Source of the DNA: Blastopirellula marina | GTDB taxonomy: Bacteria; Planctomycetota; Planctomycetia; Pirellulales; Pirellulaceae | Reading direction: 5' to 3' | Assembly: GCF_002967715.1 (NCBI RefSeq) | Contig: NZ_PUIA01000057.1 | Span: 62,001 to 126,000 of the forward strand | DNA length: 64,000 nucleotides | Part shown: positions 36,801 to 42,818 of the stretch, piece by piece | Layout: each line of letters begins with the position of its first letter | Numbering within the stretch: position 1 is the first letter of the stretch | Translations under genes and position numbers: made by a program | Notes under the pieces: generated by a model | Database searches by the model: none | Told to the model about the DNA's origin: nothing | What the model saw: the letters and a program-made list of their open reading frames with translations, nothing else

Positions 36801-38661
36801 TGCGGATCGTCCTGAGGTGGAAGTTAGCTGGGTAGCTGGCAAACGAAGTGTCGTTCGCCCGATTTCAGTTGATCTTCCACTAGGACCGGCTGCCAACATT
36901 CCCAGAGGTGGTGTCTGGGTAGTTACCGGTGGTGCTCGAGGCATTACGGCAATCGCGGCGCGAGAACTTGCCCGGCGATATGGCTGGAAGCTCCATCTCT
37001 TCGGAAAGAGCCCGCCTCCAATTGACAATGCGCCTTGGCGCAACTTCGATGAGGAGCAACTCAAGACGTACAAGACCCAGATTACCCGCCAGGCAGTTGC
37101 CGAAGGGCAATCTCCTGGAGCAGCCTGGGATCGTGTGCTGAAGGATTGCGAGATCTTCAATAACCTGCAGAAGTTTGCGGAAGCAGGTATCCAGGCAACT
37201 TACCATCAATGCGATGTGACCAGCCGAGAAGAGCTTGCGGCTGCACTGGAAAAGGTTCGGGCAACTGACGGTCCCGTTACAGGTCTCATGCATGGTGCCG
37301 GGCTCATCGAGCCAGGTCGATTCGAACACAAGCGACGTGGTTTCGTTGAGAAACTGGTTCGTACGAAGTTCGATGGACTCTTGCATCTTCTGGCGCTCAC
37401 CAAGAATGATCCGCTAACCCACTGCATCGGCTTTGGTTCGATCAGCGGTCGATTCGGCGGCAATGGGCTTAGCGACTATGCGGCTGGCAATGATTCGATG
37501 TCGAAGGCTCTCGACTGGCATCGCAAGGCCCGTCCTGAATGCACGACGATCTGCATCCATTGGGAATCTTGGGAAGGGGCTGGCATTGCTACCCTGTCCC
37601 GGTTTGCCTGGGGTCCGCGCAGCGTGATGAAGATGAAATACATGCTGCCGGAAGAAGGTGTTCGCCGGTTGGAAGAGGAAATGGCTGGCGGTGGAATGAA
37701 AGCCGAAACGCTCTATACGTTCGGCGACTTCTATCCCATGTTCTACCCGGAAGAGCAGTACCCTCTTGGTGAATTCCAACCGCGTTCGGGAGAAGAGGCC
37801 AGCGACGTTCCGCTGATCCAGACCACCCGTCGCGAAGGCAATGAATTGATCGGAGACGTTCCGCTCGACCCTACGGCCGACCCCTTCCTGATCCAACATC
37901 GCCTGCGTGGCAAACCGATCATGCCTGTCGTGGCGACCTTGGAAGCTCTTCGCGAAGCGGCGGTACTTGCTACCGGCAAAACAGTGGTCGCATTCCGCGA
38001 TGTCGATATGATGGATGGCTTGGTGTTCCACACCGACAAGCCGCAAACGGCTCAGGCCCGGGGCATCGTGCTTGACGATCAGCTTGTCCATTGCCGCTGG
38101 ACCTGTGATTTCCGTAATCGGACCGGGGGCTTGATTCAAAAGGACCGACTCTATCTTGAAGCCACCGCCGTTGTCGCGGACACGCCTTCGACGCTGACCA
38201 CTTCACTGCCCACATTCCCAACCGAGTGGCACGCCGTTGAATACCCGGAAGACAGCGCGATTTACCATGGACAACCCTACCGCTGCTTGAAAGCGATTAG
38301 CTGCGATTCCACGAGTGGCTGGGGCCATATTCTCGCTCAGCCTCTGGTGGATTTGACTGGCGAGTCCAAACGAGACGGGTGGGTTATTCCCTCATGTGTT
38401 CTCGACTCGGCTCTTTACGCGTGCGGTTGTCATTTGTATTTGCACGGCGAAGGGGCCGTGTCACTACCACGCAAGATCGAGCTACTTGAACTAGGCCGCG
38501 TGCCTCAAGATGGCGAGAACTGCTACGTTCATTTCACCTGTCGCAACATTGCGGAGAAGTCTGCTTTGTACGATATGGTTGTCGTTGGTCAGGACGGAAC
38601 CGTCATCCTCAAGGCCACCGGCTACGAAAAAGTGATTCTCATGCGAGGGGAGGTCCAATGA
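27874..38661 (+). CDS. Iterative PUFA/heterocyst-glycolipid-type polyketide (fatty acid) synthase
   Basis: 3595 residues from the ATG at 27874 (AGGA 8 nt upstream; the frame is open from 27820). Domains: KS1 about 8-470 with Cys217, His349 and His389; KS2 about 490-935, chain-length-factor-like, with Ala695 for Cys and both histidines lost; AT about 1045-1345 (Ser1138 in GHSYGE, His1242, malonyl-type AFH); proline-rich linker; three ACPs with serines 1547, 1675 and 1810 in LGIDSIKKAQ; an Ntn-hydrolase (C45-like) domain about 1905-2200; KR1 (TGGARGI 2467, Tyr2651); KR2 (TGGARGI 3018, Ser3189, Tyr3202, Asn3206); DH about 3330-3590 (His3342 in HRLRGKP, Asp3511). No ER or thioesterase. It should build a long acyl chain from malonyl-CoA. 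The PPTase start overlaps its stop. Confidence 0.92.
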   Translation: MSITTDRTDIPVAIVGMACRLPGAANLEQYWQLISQGKSAVGEVPPERLNREIYFHPEKGTRGKTYSTKAALLSDRTFNRQRCPLPQSLIDSVDNTHLLMAEVAAEAFRHAGYDPFQLANRNVSVFIGHAQGSSRLGELTFQTYLEDAIALLDQTPGFQELPLELRLAAERELLAELNQQLPPGPDSTRFLNCNMVAGTVAKAFGLNGSWLALNSACASSLHAMLMGARALQRGRADAVVVGGASDCKSDSLVLFSNAQTLTKDDSRPFDANADGLIMSEGYVALVMKTLDRAIADGDPIQAVVRGLGVATDGRGKSLWAPRKEGQMRAMRRAYRSGADASRLQYQECHATATQVGDATELETLREVLQPQFAPGKKIPITSAKANIGHSLEAAGIAGMIKTVLCMQHKQFPAAINIQELNPKVPWEESPFFVPMKPAVWEAPEDGGPRCAGVNAFGIGGLNMHVVIDEYVGQTTEQICGPRTTAKESADDRAIAVIGMGCIVPGADELDQFWNLVESGTDPKGQPPGDRWSPQSRERASREGYVPVGGFIEKYEYDWRKHRVPPKQVQEADPLQFMFLDASEKALADAGYDRDSIPKELAGVVVCTEFGGDFSDQLEMGLRIPEMQAILSRRLGEKGLSPEQINAINENFSNLLVKKWPALVDETGSFTSSTLASRISKTLDLKGGAVAIDSGATSGMSGIALCIDSLLSGDNDLMICAAGQRRMGPTIYDGHKAAGILSNDGHAKNVWDADFNGIVPSEGVAVVVLKRLADARRDGDKIRAVIRGLGTGTHDNPAEAIRLAIQRSSAMAGIDPAEVEFVDIETDERAEVSSSSLAMLAHSHVEGARQHPLNLASTTAQFGQMGGGGPVLALVKAALESQKQEVAQGIGVRKGAGPNLETVLRGNTKLSHRGLGGVANWAKGQAFYLLLDNGSHVTPKPQVAAPTVDKAPVSTDAKIIRLGASSHQQLLERLSETVNNAESIWSNAASIKFSQGDAFRLAIVADSLASLAKKLAMATSQLGNASARQVLEQQGIFYRQRPQTPPRVVFVFPGQGSQYEGMLKELAVISPAAANAIAEADAAMQRQGFPTFSQLAWESPTQLGKDVFETQIAMLLADLACLATLEQQGITPDLVLGHSYGEFPALYAAGVWNLDDVIRMTKARCDGILATSKNDAGLLATTAAPDEIKTLIAQCGCQAYLANFNAPDQTVVGGKLVALQQLATALQANSFPARILAVPAAFHTPLMAGSSRLLQQALETATLETPSTMFVSTVDNQQVTDVQRIKRNLGIQLTTPVKYVPLIEQLDQDAPTVFVEVGPQQTLTKLNRKILSGDANVIAVDNPKRSALESILGVQALLNCLGVGEAAAQPTQTKPNVVPETSSALPSAAKSALTPSHEMNLMDDIPHFDATERRRAKMRGVSDRPVAAAPPAQPAPPVAPAQPVSPPKVSTPTPPPPKPLPPISPPSAPVAPPPVVPLAAPVMNGTGNHHTNGAVNGSANGAATKTAPKSNAVDLEKFLVNFVVEQTGYPPEVVDLDADLEADLGIDSIKKAQLFGELQEYFEISTSATELSLDDFPTLRHVVDFLAANGEAASTPAAATPEPIAAPPAVVPQPIVPPVAAPATVAVTPEPAAPTGSTSPAELEAFLVNFVVEQTGYPPEVVDLDADLEADLGIDSIKKAQLFGELQEYFEISTSATELSLDDFPTLRHVVDFLAANGQAAGQAPTSSAPSAVMAPAPPPPPEPSPPIPAPLTNGTTHEAANGTAAASMQPATNPAELESFLVNFVVEQTGYPPEVVDLDADLEADLGIDSIKKAQLFGELQEYFEISTSATELSLDDFPTLRHVLDFLSANGQQVSANSNANEASSFSPAAPAPARETKTNAPVVALASAEVATTNISKNELNEDASALQLLAGTPYEMGFTHGSVFRNEICRTLQTYAEYVGESVDELPGSHRCQQAYTLLTPDQLDELQGIADAVEAPLANLLVHHFVTAELLSQSEQVAVEGSDYAGMTHSARIVSQAMGPLRDTIHLATFLRQPVDGLSHIGVTPIGTVYCLGGINRDGLAATSCGDPDLFQILGTSSSLEDAIDATSLHNRSFYGSITFSEPSTQRLATIELTRQGVNIASDAPVARQRRPELAAVSGVSSLSMSDPDWDDEKASQLIEQDNQEALVITFDYAHNKLRVKQCLGKSTEVTFDLASLETMPEPPVRIQRKVNRLPLTPPKVTARFEMEMRDAPLPASAVASMAWQGAAIVLGAGPMADALLANLTEAGVVAFQIADSLDLDAAASQVEAICEAGPAPHLFITTGRDGDPTVALFDEAKWKSQQRFTMETPLFVCQKWLAIADKQGWLPQATVVAVTSLGGDFGFSSGSIGAHSGALTGLMKAIFIEYTVMRGGQGPRVKAFDTSASDYPRQIAEDIIRELASGNLDYEVSWSGGSRRVPYAVDIAAESVAADSDLPHGAWIVTGGARGITAACALELGKRYGVRLHLLGSSPLPEIDPSWRTLDEDGLKKLKAETMIAARKAGQTAPQAWERVQKSLEIDHSLRAFEAAGVSASYHVCDVSNRDSLASVLEHIRRTDGPIAGILQGAGIDKSCRFEKKRLDVVNATLGIKAGGLVHLAALTQRDPIRHVIGFGSIAGRLGSFGQADYCQASDLLCKLIGAYRRQRPWVRAVGFHWHGWDEVGMAARPETQSVLQEKSDLNLMPLAEGLGHFIREIEADTPRSEILITERRHWQRFADGLGQLAESKREAPSQETTPSPVSTEPLAPADVSVQLRTQRCELRLIEAPLPANSPATPTFTRPAWIVGGNADAIALEAKLQDLGAEVYRFGTEQDLDALLAKVEGLHPDRPAGHLFLLSGRDAVQGDILSSEAIEKRRHDGIIAPFFIAQSWYKRLIKSPEHGPGLLVGATSLGGDFGFESTVTLPDGGGMAGFVKSLHIEDSRREQRAARCKVLDAPSSDSSQTVVDALLREAAADRPEVEVSWVAGKRSVVRPISVDLPLGPAANIPRGGVWVVTGGARGITAIAARELARRYGWKLHLFGKSPPPIDNAPWRNFDEEQLKTYKTQITRQAVAEGQSPGAAWDRVLKDCEIFNNLQKFAEAGIQATYHQCDVTSREELAAALEKVRATDGPVTGLMHGAGLIEPGRFEHKRRGFVEKLVRTKFDGLLHLLALTKNDPLTHCIGFGSISGRFGGNGLSDYAAGNDSMSKALDWHRKARPECTTICIHWESWEGAGIATLSRFAWGPRSVMKMKYMLPEEGVRRLEEEMAGGGMKAETLYTFGDFYPMFYPEEQYPLGEFQPRSGEEASDVPLIQTTRREGNELIGDVPLDPTADPFLIQHRLRGKPIMPVVATLEALREAAVLATGKTVVAFRDVDMMDGLVFHTDKPQTAQARGIVLDDQLVHCRWTCDFRNRTGGLIQKDRLYLEATAVVADTPSTLTTSLPTFPTEWHAVEYPEDSAIYHGQPYRCLKAISCDSTSGWGHILAQPLVDLTGESKRDGWVIPSCVLDSALYACGCHLYLHGEGAVSLPRKIELLELGRVPQDGENCYVHFTCRNIAEKSALYDMVVVGQDGTVILKATGYEKVILMRGEVQ
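32404..32640 (+). repeat. ACP-coding repeat 1 of 3
   Basis: Codes for the first acyl carrier domain (phosphopantetheine serine codon at 32512). At protein level it is almost identical to copies 2 and 3 from FLVNFVVEQTGYPPEVVDL through LSLDDFPTLRHV, and long stretches also match at DNA level. Confidence 0.9.
32788..33024 (+). repeat. ACP-coding repeat 2 of 3
   Basis: Second copy, serine codon at 32896, 384 nt after that of copy 1. The linker on either side is proline/alanine-rich and differs from the other linkers. Confidence 0.9.
33193..33429 (+). repeat. ACP-coding repeat 3 of 3
   Basis: Third copy, serine codon at 33301, 405 nt after that of copy 2. It has slightly more silent differences and ends LRHVLDFLSANG instead of LRHVVDFLAANG. 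Confidence 0.9.
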
Positions 38662-39341
38662 TTTCAACCTTCCCGCGTATTGTTCGTTATGTCGCGAATT
38701 TCGAGAAGCTGAGCATCCCAGCCACGCTATCCTGGTTGACCGATCTGGAAATGTCCGAGCTTTCCTTCTGGAAAGACCTGTCGCGACGTAACCAGTGGCT
38801 GGCCGGACGCTGGGTCGCCAAGCGTATACTGACTCGCTCGACGCAAACGAACCAAATGCGTGAGGTAGAAATCCTCTCTCGAGGCGAAGACGGCCTCGGG
38901 AGATCGCCTACCATTTCCATCAGCGGATTGGCAACCTCGTACCGACTTTCGATTTCGCATAGCAACCGTGCAATTCTCGTCGGACTGTCACATGGTAGCG
39001 ATCGAATTGGAGTTGACGTCGTCACCGATATCCCTGAAGCATCCACCTTTCGATCTCGCTGGTTCACTGACCAGGAAGCAAAGTGGATTCAAACCGATGC
39101 CCCTAGCCGCCTGCCGATTGCCTGGGCATTGAAGGAAGCGATCTTCAAGGCTTGTGGTCAAGGCAGCAAATGGAACCCTCGCTTGGTTGAGCTTGTCTCG
39201 ATGGATCGAAATCGAGTCTTCAGTCGGATCAACGGCATAGCAGCAGAGCCATTGACCATGTGGACTCGCACGACCATCAATGGGGCAATCGCCGCGGTAT
39301 GGAGCGAAAACATTGCCCAGGAGGTGATGCTATGTTCCTAA
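38658..39341 (+). CDS. 4'-phosphopantetheinyl transferase (Sfp/HetI type)
   Basis: 227 residues. Signature motifs of the superfamily are visible: RIGVDVV (Mg/CoA-binding Asp) and WALKEAIFKACG (W-x-x-K-E-A). It transfers phosphopantetheine from CoA to ACP serines, here most likely the three ACPs of the synthase. The ATG overlaps the synthase stop by 4 nt, so the two are translationally coupled. Having a dedicated PPTase beside the synthase resembles the hetI-hgl arrangement in cyanobacteria and pfaE in PUFA clusters. Confidence 0.93.
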   Translation: MISTFPRIVRYVANFEKLSIPATLSWLTDLEMSELSFWKDLSRRNQWLAGRWVAKRILTRSTQTNQMREVEILSRGEDGLGRSPTISISGLATSYRLSISHSNRAILVGLSHGSDRIGVDVVTDIPEASTFRSRWFTDQEAKWIQTDAPSRLPIAWALKEAIFKACGQGSKWNPRLVELVSMDRNRVFSRINGIAAEPLTMWTRTTINGAIAAVWSENIAQEVMLCS

Positions 39342-40495
39342 GCACACAGCACCACCCGCAAATCCTTTCCCGTGACTGCTATACCAGTGAAGAGGTTCTG
39401 CAGAAGGAACTCGACGCCGTTCTACTTCCTGCGTGGCATGCCGTTGCCCTCAAGAGCGAACTTCCCCAAAACGGCAGTTATGTAACCTTCGAGATCTACG
39501 GGCGCCCGATCATTCTGTGGCGTTACGATGACCAGGTTCACTGTTTCCTGAATGTATGCTCGCACCGCTATTCGAAGTTACGTAGCGATTCGTGTGGCAC
39601 CTGCGAGCGGCTTCGCTGTCAGTATCACGGCTGGCAATTCGACGAGACGGGCAACGTTCGCAAAATCCCTGATGCCAAATCATTCCGCCCCTTGAAGCAA
39701 GGGATGCTCGGTCTGAAGAAGTATCGAGCAGAAGCTTGCGGCGAGCTCATCTTTATCAATCTATCGGACGAAGGTCCATCGCTGCAGGAATTCCTGGGCG
39801 ATACGTTCACAACTTACCAGGAGTGGTTTTCGCCAGAAATGCATACGGCCGCCGTCCTCAATCGCCCGATTCAGGCGAACTGGAAGTGCCTGGTCGAGAA
39901 TGCACTGGAAACCTACCACACGACGGAGGTACACCCAAAGACGTTTGGCGACTCACCATCCGAAGAAGACTGCGAGCACAAGCTGGACGAATGGGGCAGC
40001 TCTCTTAAAGTCGACTTTAGCGAAGAGAAGTCGTTTCGAGCGTCACTGGATAAATTTGGGCATTGGCTAGTAGGTCGAGAGCGAACCCCAGAGTATCACC
40101 ATATCGCTCATTATCCCAATGTAATGATCGCCCATTTGTCGCTCTATCGCTGGGTGGAGTGTGTTATCCCCGTCACACCACACCAATCGATATCGGTCGT
40201 TCGTCTTATGTGCCACGTCGGTCAAAAAGGCAAATTGCGACGACTCTGGAATCGCTACTTGATCAGCCGCTGGGCGAATGACTTCTTGTTCCAGGTAGGC
40301 GAAGAAGATGCTCAGGTAATGACACAGGTTCAACAAGGGCTGCATTCAGTCGATCAGCCTTTGGGTGGTTTGATATCGACACGGGAAGAACGTGTTTACC
40401 ACTTTCAAAACTATATTGACCGGGCTGTGAATAACGGCCACGGCCAGCCCCCACGAGACACCATTCCGATTAGCTATAAGGGCAGGACTTCATGA
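39332..40495 (+). CDS. Rieske non-haem iron oxygenase (alpha-subunit type)
   Basis: 387 residues from the ATG at 39332 (AGGAGGT 6 nt upstream), overlapping the PPTase end by 10 nt. Rieske [2Fe-2S] ligands are Cys76/His78 (CSH) and Cys96/His99 (CQYHGW). The mononuclear iron site is visible in ENALETYHTTEVH: His196 and His201, with Asn190 and Glu193 bridging residues. A late EEDAQVMTQVQQG segment carries the likely third ligand Asp. Such enzymes hydroxylate, desaturate or demethylate. The operon context suggests modification of the lipid chain. No ferredoxin or reductase is encoded nearby, so electrons must come from elsewhere. Confidence 0.93.
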   Translation: MFLSTQHHPQILSRDCYTSEEVLQKELDAVLLPAWHAVALKSELPQNGSYVTFEIYGRPIILWRYDDQVHCFLNVCSHRYSKLRSDSCGTCERLRCQYHGWQFDETGNVRKIPDAKSFRPLKQGMLGLKKYRAEACGELIFINLSDEGPSLQEFLGDTFTTYQEWFSPEMHTAAVLNRPIQANWKCLVENALETYHTTEVHPKTFGDSPSEEDCEHKLDEWGSSLKVDFSEEKSFRASLDKFGHWLVGRERTPEYHHIAHYPNVMIAHLSLYRWVECVIPVTPHQSISVVRLMCHVGQKGKLRRLWNRYLISRWANDFLFQVGEEDAQVMTQVQQGLHSVDQPLGGLISTREERVYHFQNYIDRAVNNGHGQPPRDTIPISYKGRTS

Positions 40496-41256
40496 TTGAT
40501 TTGACGGGAAAAATGGCACTGGTTACCGGCAGTTCGCGGGGCATGGGCCGTGCTTGCGCACTTCGGCTGGCAGAAGCAGGTTCGGATGTCATCGTAAATT
40601 ACGTGACCTCCCGATCCGCAGCCATGGAGACGGCCAAAGAGATTCGCGCGATGGGGCGTCGTTCTTTCGTCGTGAAGGCGGACGTCAGCCAGAAGGATGA
40701 TGTCGAATCGATGATGGAGTACATCGGCGAGCATATTCAACAACTGGATATCATCGTCAGCAATGCGGCCACCGGCGGCTTCCGTCCTCTGCTGGCAGCG
40801 AATGAAAAGCATTTTGAAAACACCTACCACACCAACGTGCTAGCCATGTTGTACCTGGTTCAGGCAGGACTGCCGCTTTTGGAGAAGAGCCAAGGTCGCG
40901 CGAAGGTCATTGGCATCAGCAGTCATGGCAGCGACATGGCTTTGCCATGGTACGGATTGATTGGCAGTTCCAAGGCCGCCCTGGAAAGCCTCGCACGTCA
41001 CCTGACGCTTGAAGTTGGCGACAAGGGGGTCAATGTCAACATCATTAAATCGGGTCTAGTCGAAACCGATTCGACTAAGCGACTGCCGGGCGCGGATCAG
41101 ATGTTCGCCCACCGCAAAGACAAGACCATGATGGGAGACCGCATGCTTTCTATCGAAGACATCGCCAACGCGGTGATCTTCCTCGCATCTCCACTGTCCG
41201 ACTTAGTCCAAGGAGAAACGCTGGTCGTCGACGGCGGCGCGGCGGTTCATGTTTAG
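40492..41256 (+). CDS. SDR oxidoreductase, FabL-like (candidate trans enoyl reductase)
   Basis: 254 residues, classical SDR fold with cofactor motif TGSSRGMG (about 12-19), NAA at SNAATGG and a C-terminal VDGG. The active-site spacing is Tyr154-x6-Lys161 (WYGLIGSSK) rather than the Y-x3-K of ketoreductases. Y-x6-K is the signature of enoyl-ACP reductases, and the overall pattern (INYxRSxxAAxETAxE, then NAASG-RP) recalls Bacillus FabL from memory. The synthase has no ER domain, so this gene could supply enoyl reduction in trans. The start overlaps the Rieske stop by 4 nt. A ketoreductase role cannot be excluded without alignment. Confidence 0.88.
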   Translation: MIDLTGKMALVTGSSRGMGRACALRLAEAGSDVIVNYVTSRSAAMETAKEIRAMGRRSFVVKADVSQKDDVESMMEYIGEHIQQLDIIVSNAATGGFRPLLAANEKHFENTYHTNVLAMLYLVQAGLPLLEKSQGRAKVIGISSHGSDMALPWYGLIGSSKAALESLARHLTLEVGDKGVNVNIIKSGLVETDSTKRLPGADQMFAHRKDKTMMGDRMLSIEDIANAVIFLASPLSDLVQGETLVVDGGAAVHV

Positions 41257-41277
41257 GCAGGCAAAGTTAGAGCAACT

Positions 41278-42768
41278 ATGAAGTATCACCTGTTAACTGG
41301 CGGCACAGGCTTACTTGGCCGCTATTTACTTCGCGATCTGACATTGGCGGATGTTCCGCTGGCGGTCATCGTGCGCCGGTCACGAATAGAATCGGCGGCC
41401 GGTCGTATCGAGACGGCGATGACCCACTGGGAAAAGGAGCTAGGGCATGCATTAGTCCGGCCTATCGTCCTTGAAGGAGACATCACGCAGCCAATGTGTG
41501 GACTGTCGCCGGATGACCAACTGTGGGTTCAGGAATATTGCGATACGGCAATTCACTCGGCCGCCTCACTGACCTTTTATGCGGAAGAAGAAGAGGGCGA
41601 ACCATGGCGTAGCAATATCCATGGCACGCGCAACATGCTCAACCTTTGCCGAGAGACCGGCATTCGCAAGTTCCATCATGTCTCGACGGCCTACGTTTGC
41701 GGCCAACGTCGAGAAGTGATTCGCGAAGACGAACTGGATGTCGGCCAGCTTCCCAGCAATGACTATGAAGCGAGTAAGATCACGGCCGAAAAAGAAGTTC
41801 GTGCCGCTGGTTTCGACACATTAACAGTCCACCGTCCGTCCATCATCGTGGGTGACTCCCAGACCGGATTCACTACCTCGTACCACGGCTTTTACACGCC
41901 GCTGCGACTGGTGCATACGCTGGTGACGACCTTGCCTTGGGACGTGATCGCCCAAGGAGACTGGCTCGGTACGTTAGCACTCTCAGGCGACGAGCGTAAG
42001 AATCTGGTTCCAGTCGACTGGGTCTCGGCGGCGATGACCGAAGTGATCGCTCGCGAAGAACTGCATGGCGAGACCTATCACTTTACCAATCCCAATGCGG
42101 CAACCGTCGCCGACATGCTGGCATCCATCGGTGACGCGGTTCTCGACTTGGCCAAACACGATGCGGCTGATCAATCGAAGCTTACTGAAGACGCGAAAAA
42201 GATGATGAGTTCTTTCCGCGATCAGATGAAAGTCTATCAGTCGTACTGGAGCGACGACCCAACCTTCGACAGCACACGCACGGAAACAAGTTTGCCTCAC
42301 CTACCGTGCCCACAGGTCGATCAGCCACTCATGGACCTGCTGGTGAAATATGCCATTGATAAAAACTTCGGCTGGCCGAGAGAAACACCGGTTCGCCGTA
42401 AGTTTCCGATCGCCGAAGAACTGTCTCCCTGGATGCACCATTCCGGTTCGCCAGACAGCTCCGATGATCGTCGCTATGTCAGCCTCCGCATCAGTGGCAA
42501 CGGCGGTGGTCAGTGGCACATGATCCTGGACCACGGCCGCCTGGTGGGCGTCGGATCTGGGCTCAAAAACGGAGACAGTTCAACCTGCTATTTGAACTCC
42601 GACACATTCCATCGTATTACTCGCGGCCAACTTAGCTGGGAAGCCGCATTGCAATCAGGACGATTGTTCACAGCTGGAAATGCTACCAGTTCCGAAGAAA
42701 TCGCCCGATGTTTCCAAGAGTTCTCGGCCACCACCAAGACCGAGATTTCGTCCCGTTCCATCCAATAG
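41278..42768 (+). CDS. Thioester-reductase-like extended SDR with SCP2-like C-terminal region
   Basis: 496 residues. Residues about 1-360 are an extended SDR of the NAD_binding_4/HglB/fatty-acyl-reductase type: TGGTGLLG (7-14), Ser136 in HVSTAYVCG and Tyr163-x3-Lys167 in DYEASK. Such enzymes release acyl chains from ACP as aldehydes or alcohols. Residues about 395-465 (YVSLRISGNGGGQWHMILDHG, then SGLKNGDSSTC) resemble an SCP2 lipid-carrier domain, which would hold a hydrophobic product. The gene is 21 bp after the SDR gene. It is the best candidate for reductive chain release, since the synthase has no thioesterase. Confidence 0.85.
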   Translation: MKYHLLTGGTGLLGRYLLRDLTLADVPLAVIVRRSRIESAAGRIETAMTHWEKELGHALVRPIVLEGDITQPMCGLSPDDQLWVQEYCDTAIHSAASLTFYAEEEEGEPWRSNIHGTRNMLNLCRETGIRKFHHVSTAYVCGQRREVIREDELDVGQLPSNDYEASKITAEKEVRAAGFDTLTVHRPSIIVGDSQTGFTTSYHGFYTPLRLVHTLVTTLPWDVIAQGDWLGTLALSGDERKNLVPVDWVSAAMTEVIAREELHGETYHFTNPNAATVADMLASIGDAVLDLAKHDAADQSKLTEDAKKMMSSFRDQMKVYQSYWSDDPTFDSTRTETSLPHLPCPQVDQPLMDLLVKYAIDKNFGWPRETPVRRKFPIAEELSPWMHHSGSPDSSDDRRYVSLRISGNGGGQWHMILDHGRLVGVGSGLKNGDSSTCYLNSDTFHRITRGQLSWEAALQSGRLFTAGNATSSEEIARCFQEFSATTKTEISSRSIQ

Positions 42769-42818
42769 AAACACAACACGATCGACAACATCGTCAGCGA
42801 ATCCAAGGGGAATTAGCC

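Noticed and set aside
37414-38139. Minus-strand frame of 241 codons inside the synthase
   Set aside because: Antisense to the KR2-DH region, with no recognisable motif and no promoter or ribosome site.
42708-42818. N-terminal extension of the aminotransferase
   Set aside because: It overlaps the reductase gene end, has no homology-like sequence, and a ribosome site fits the ATG at 42819.
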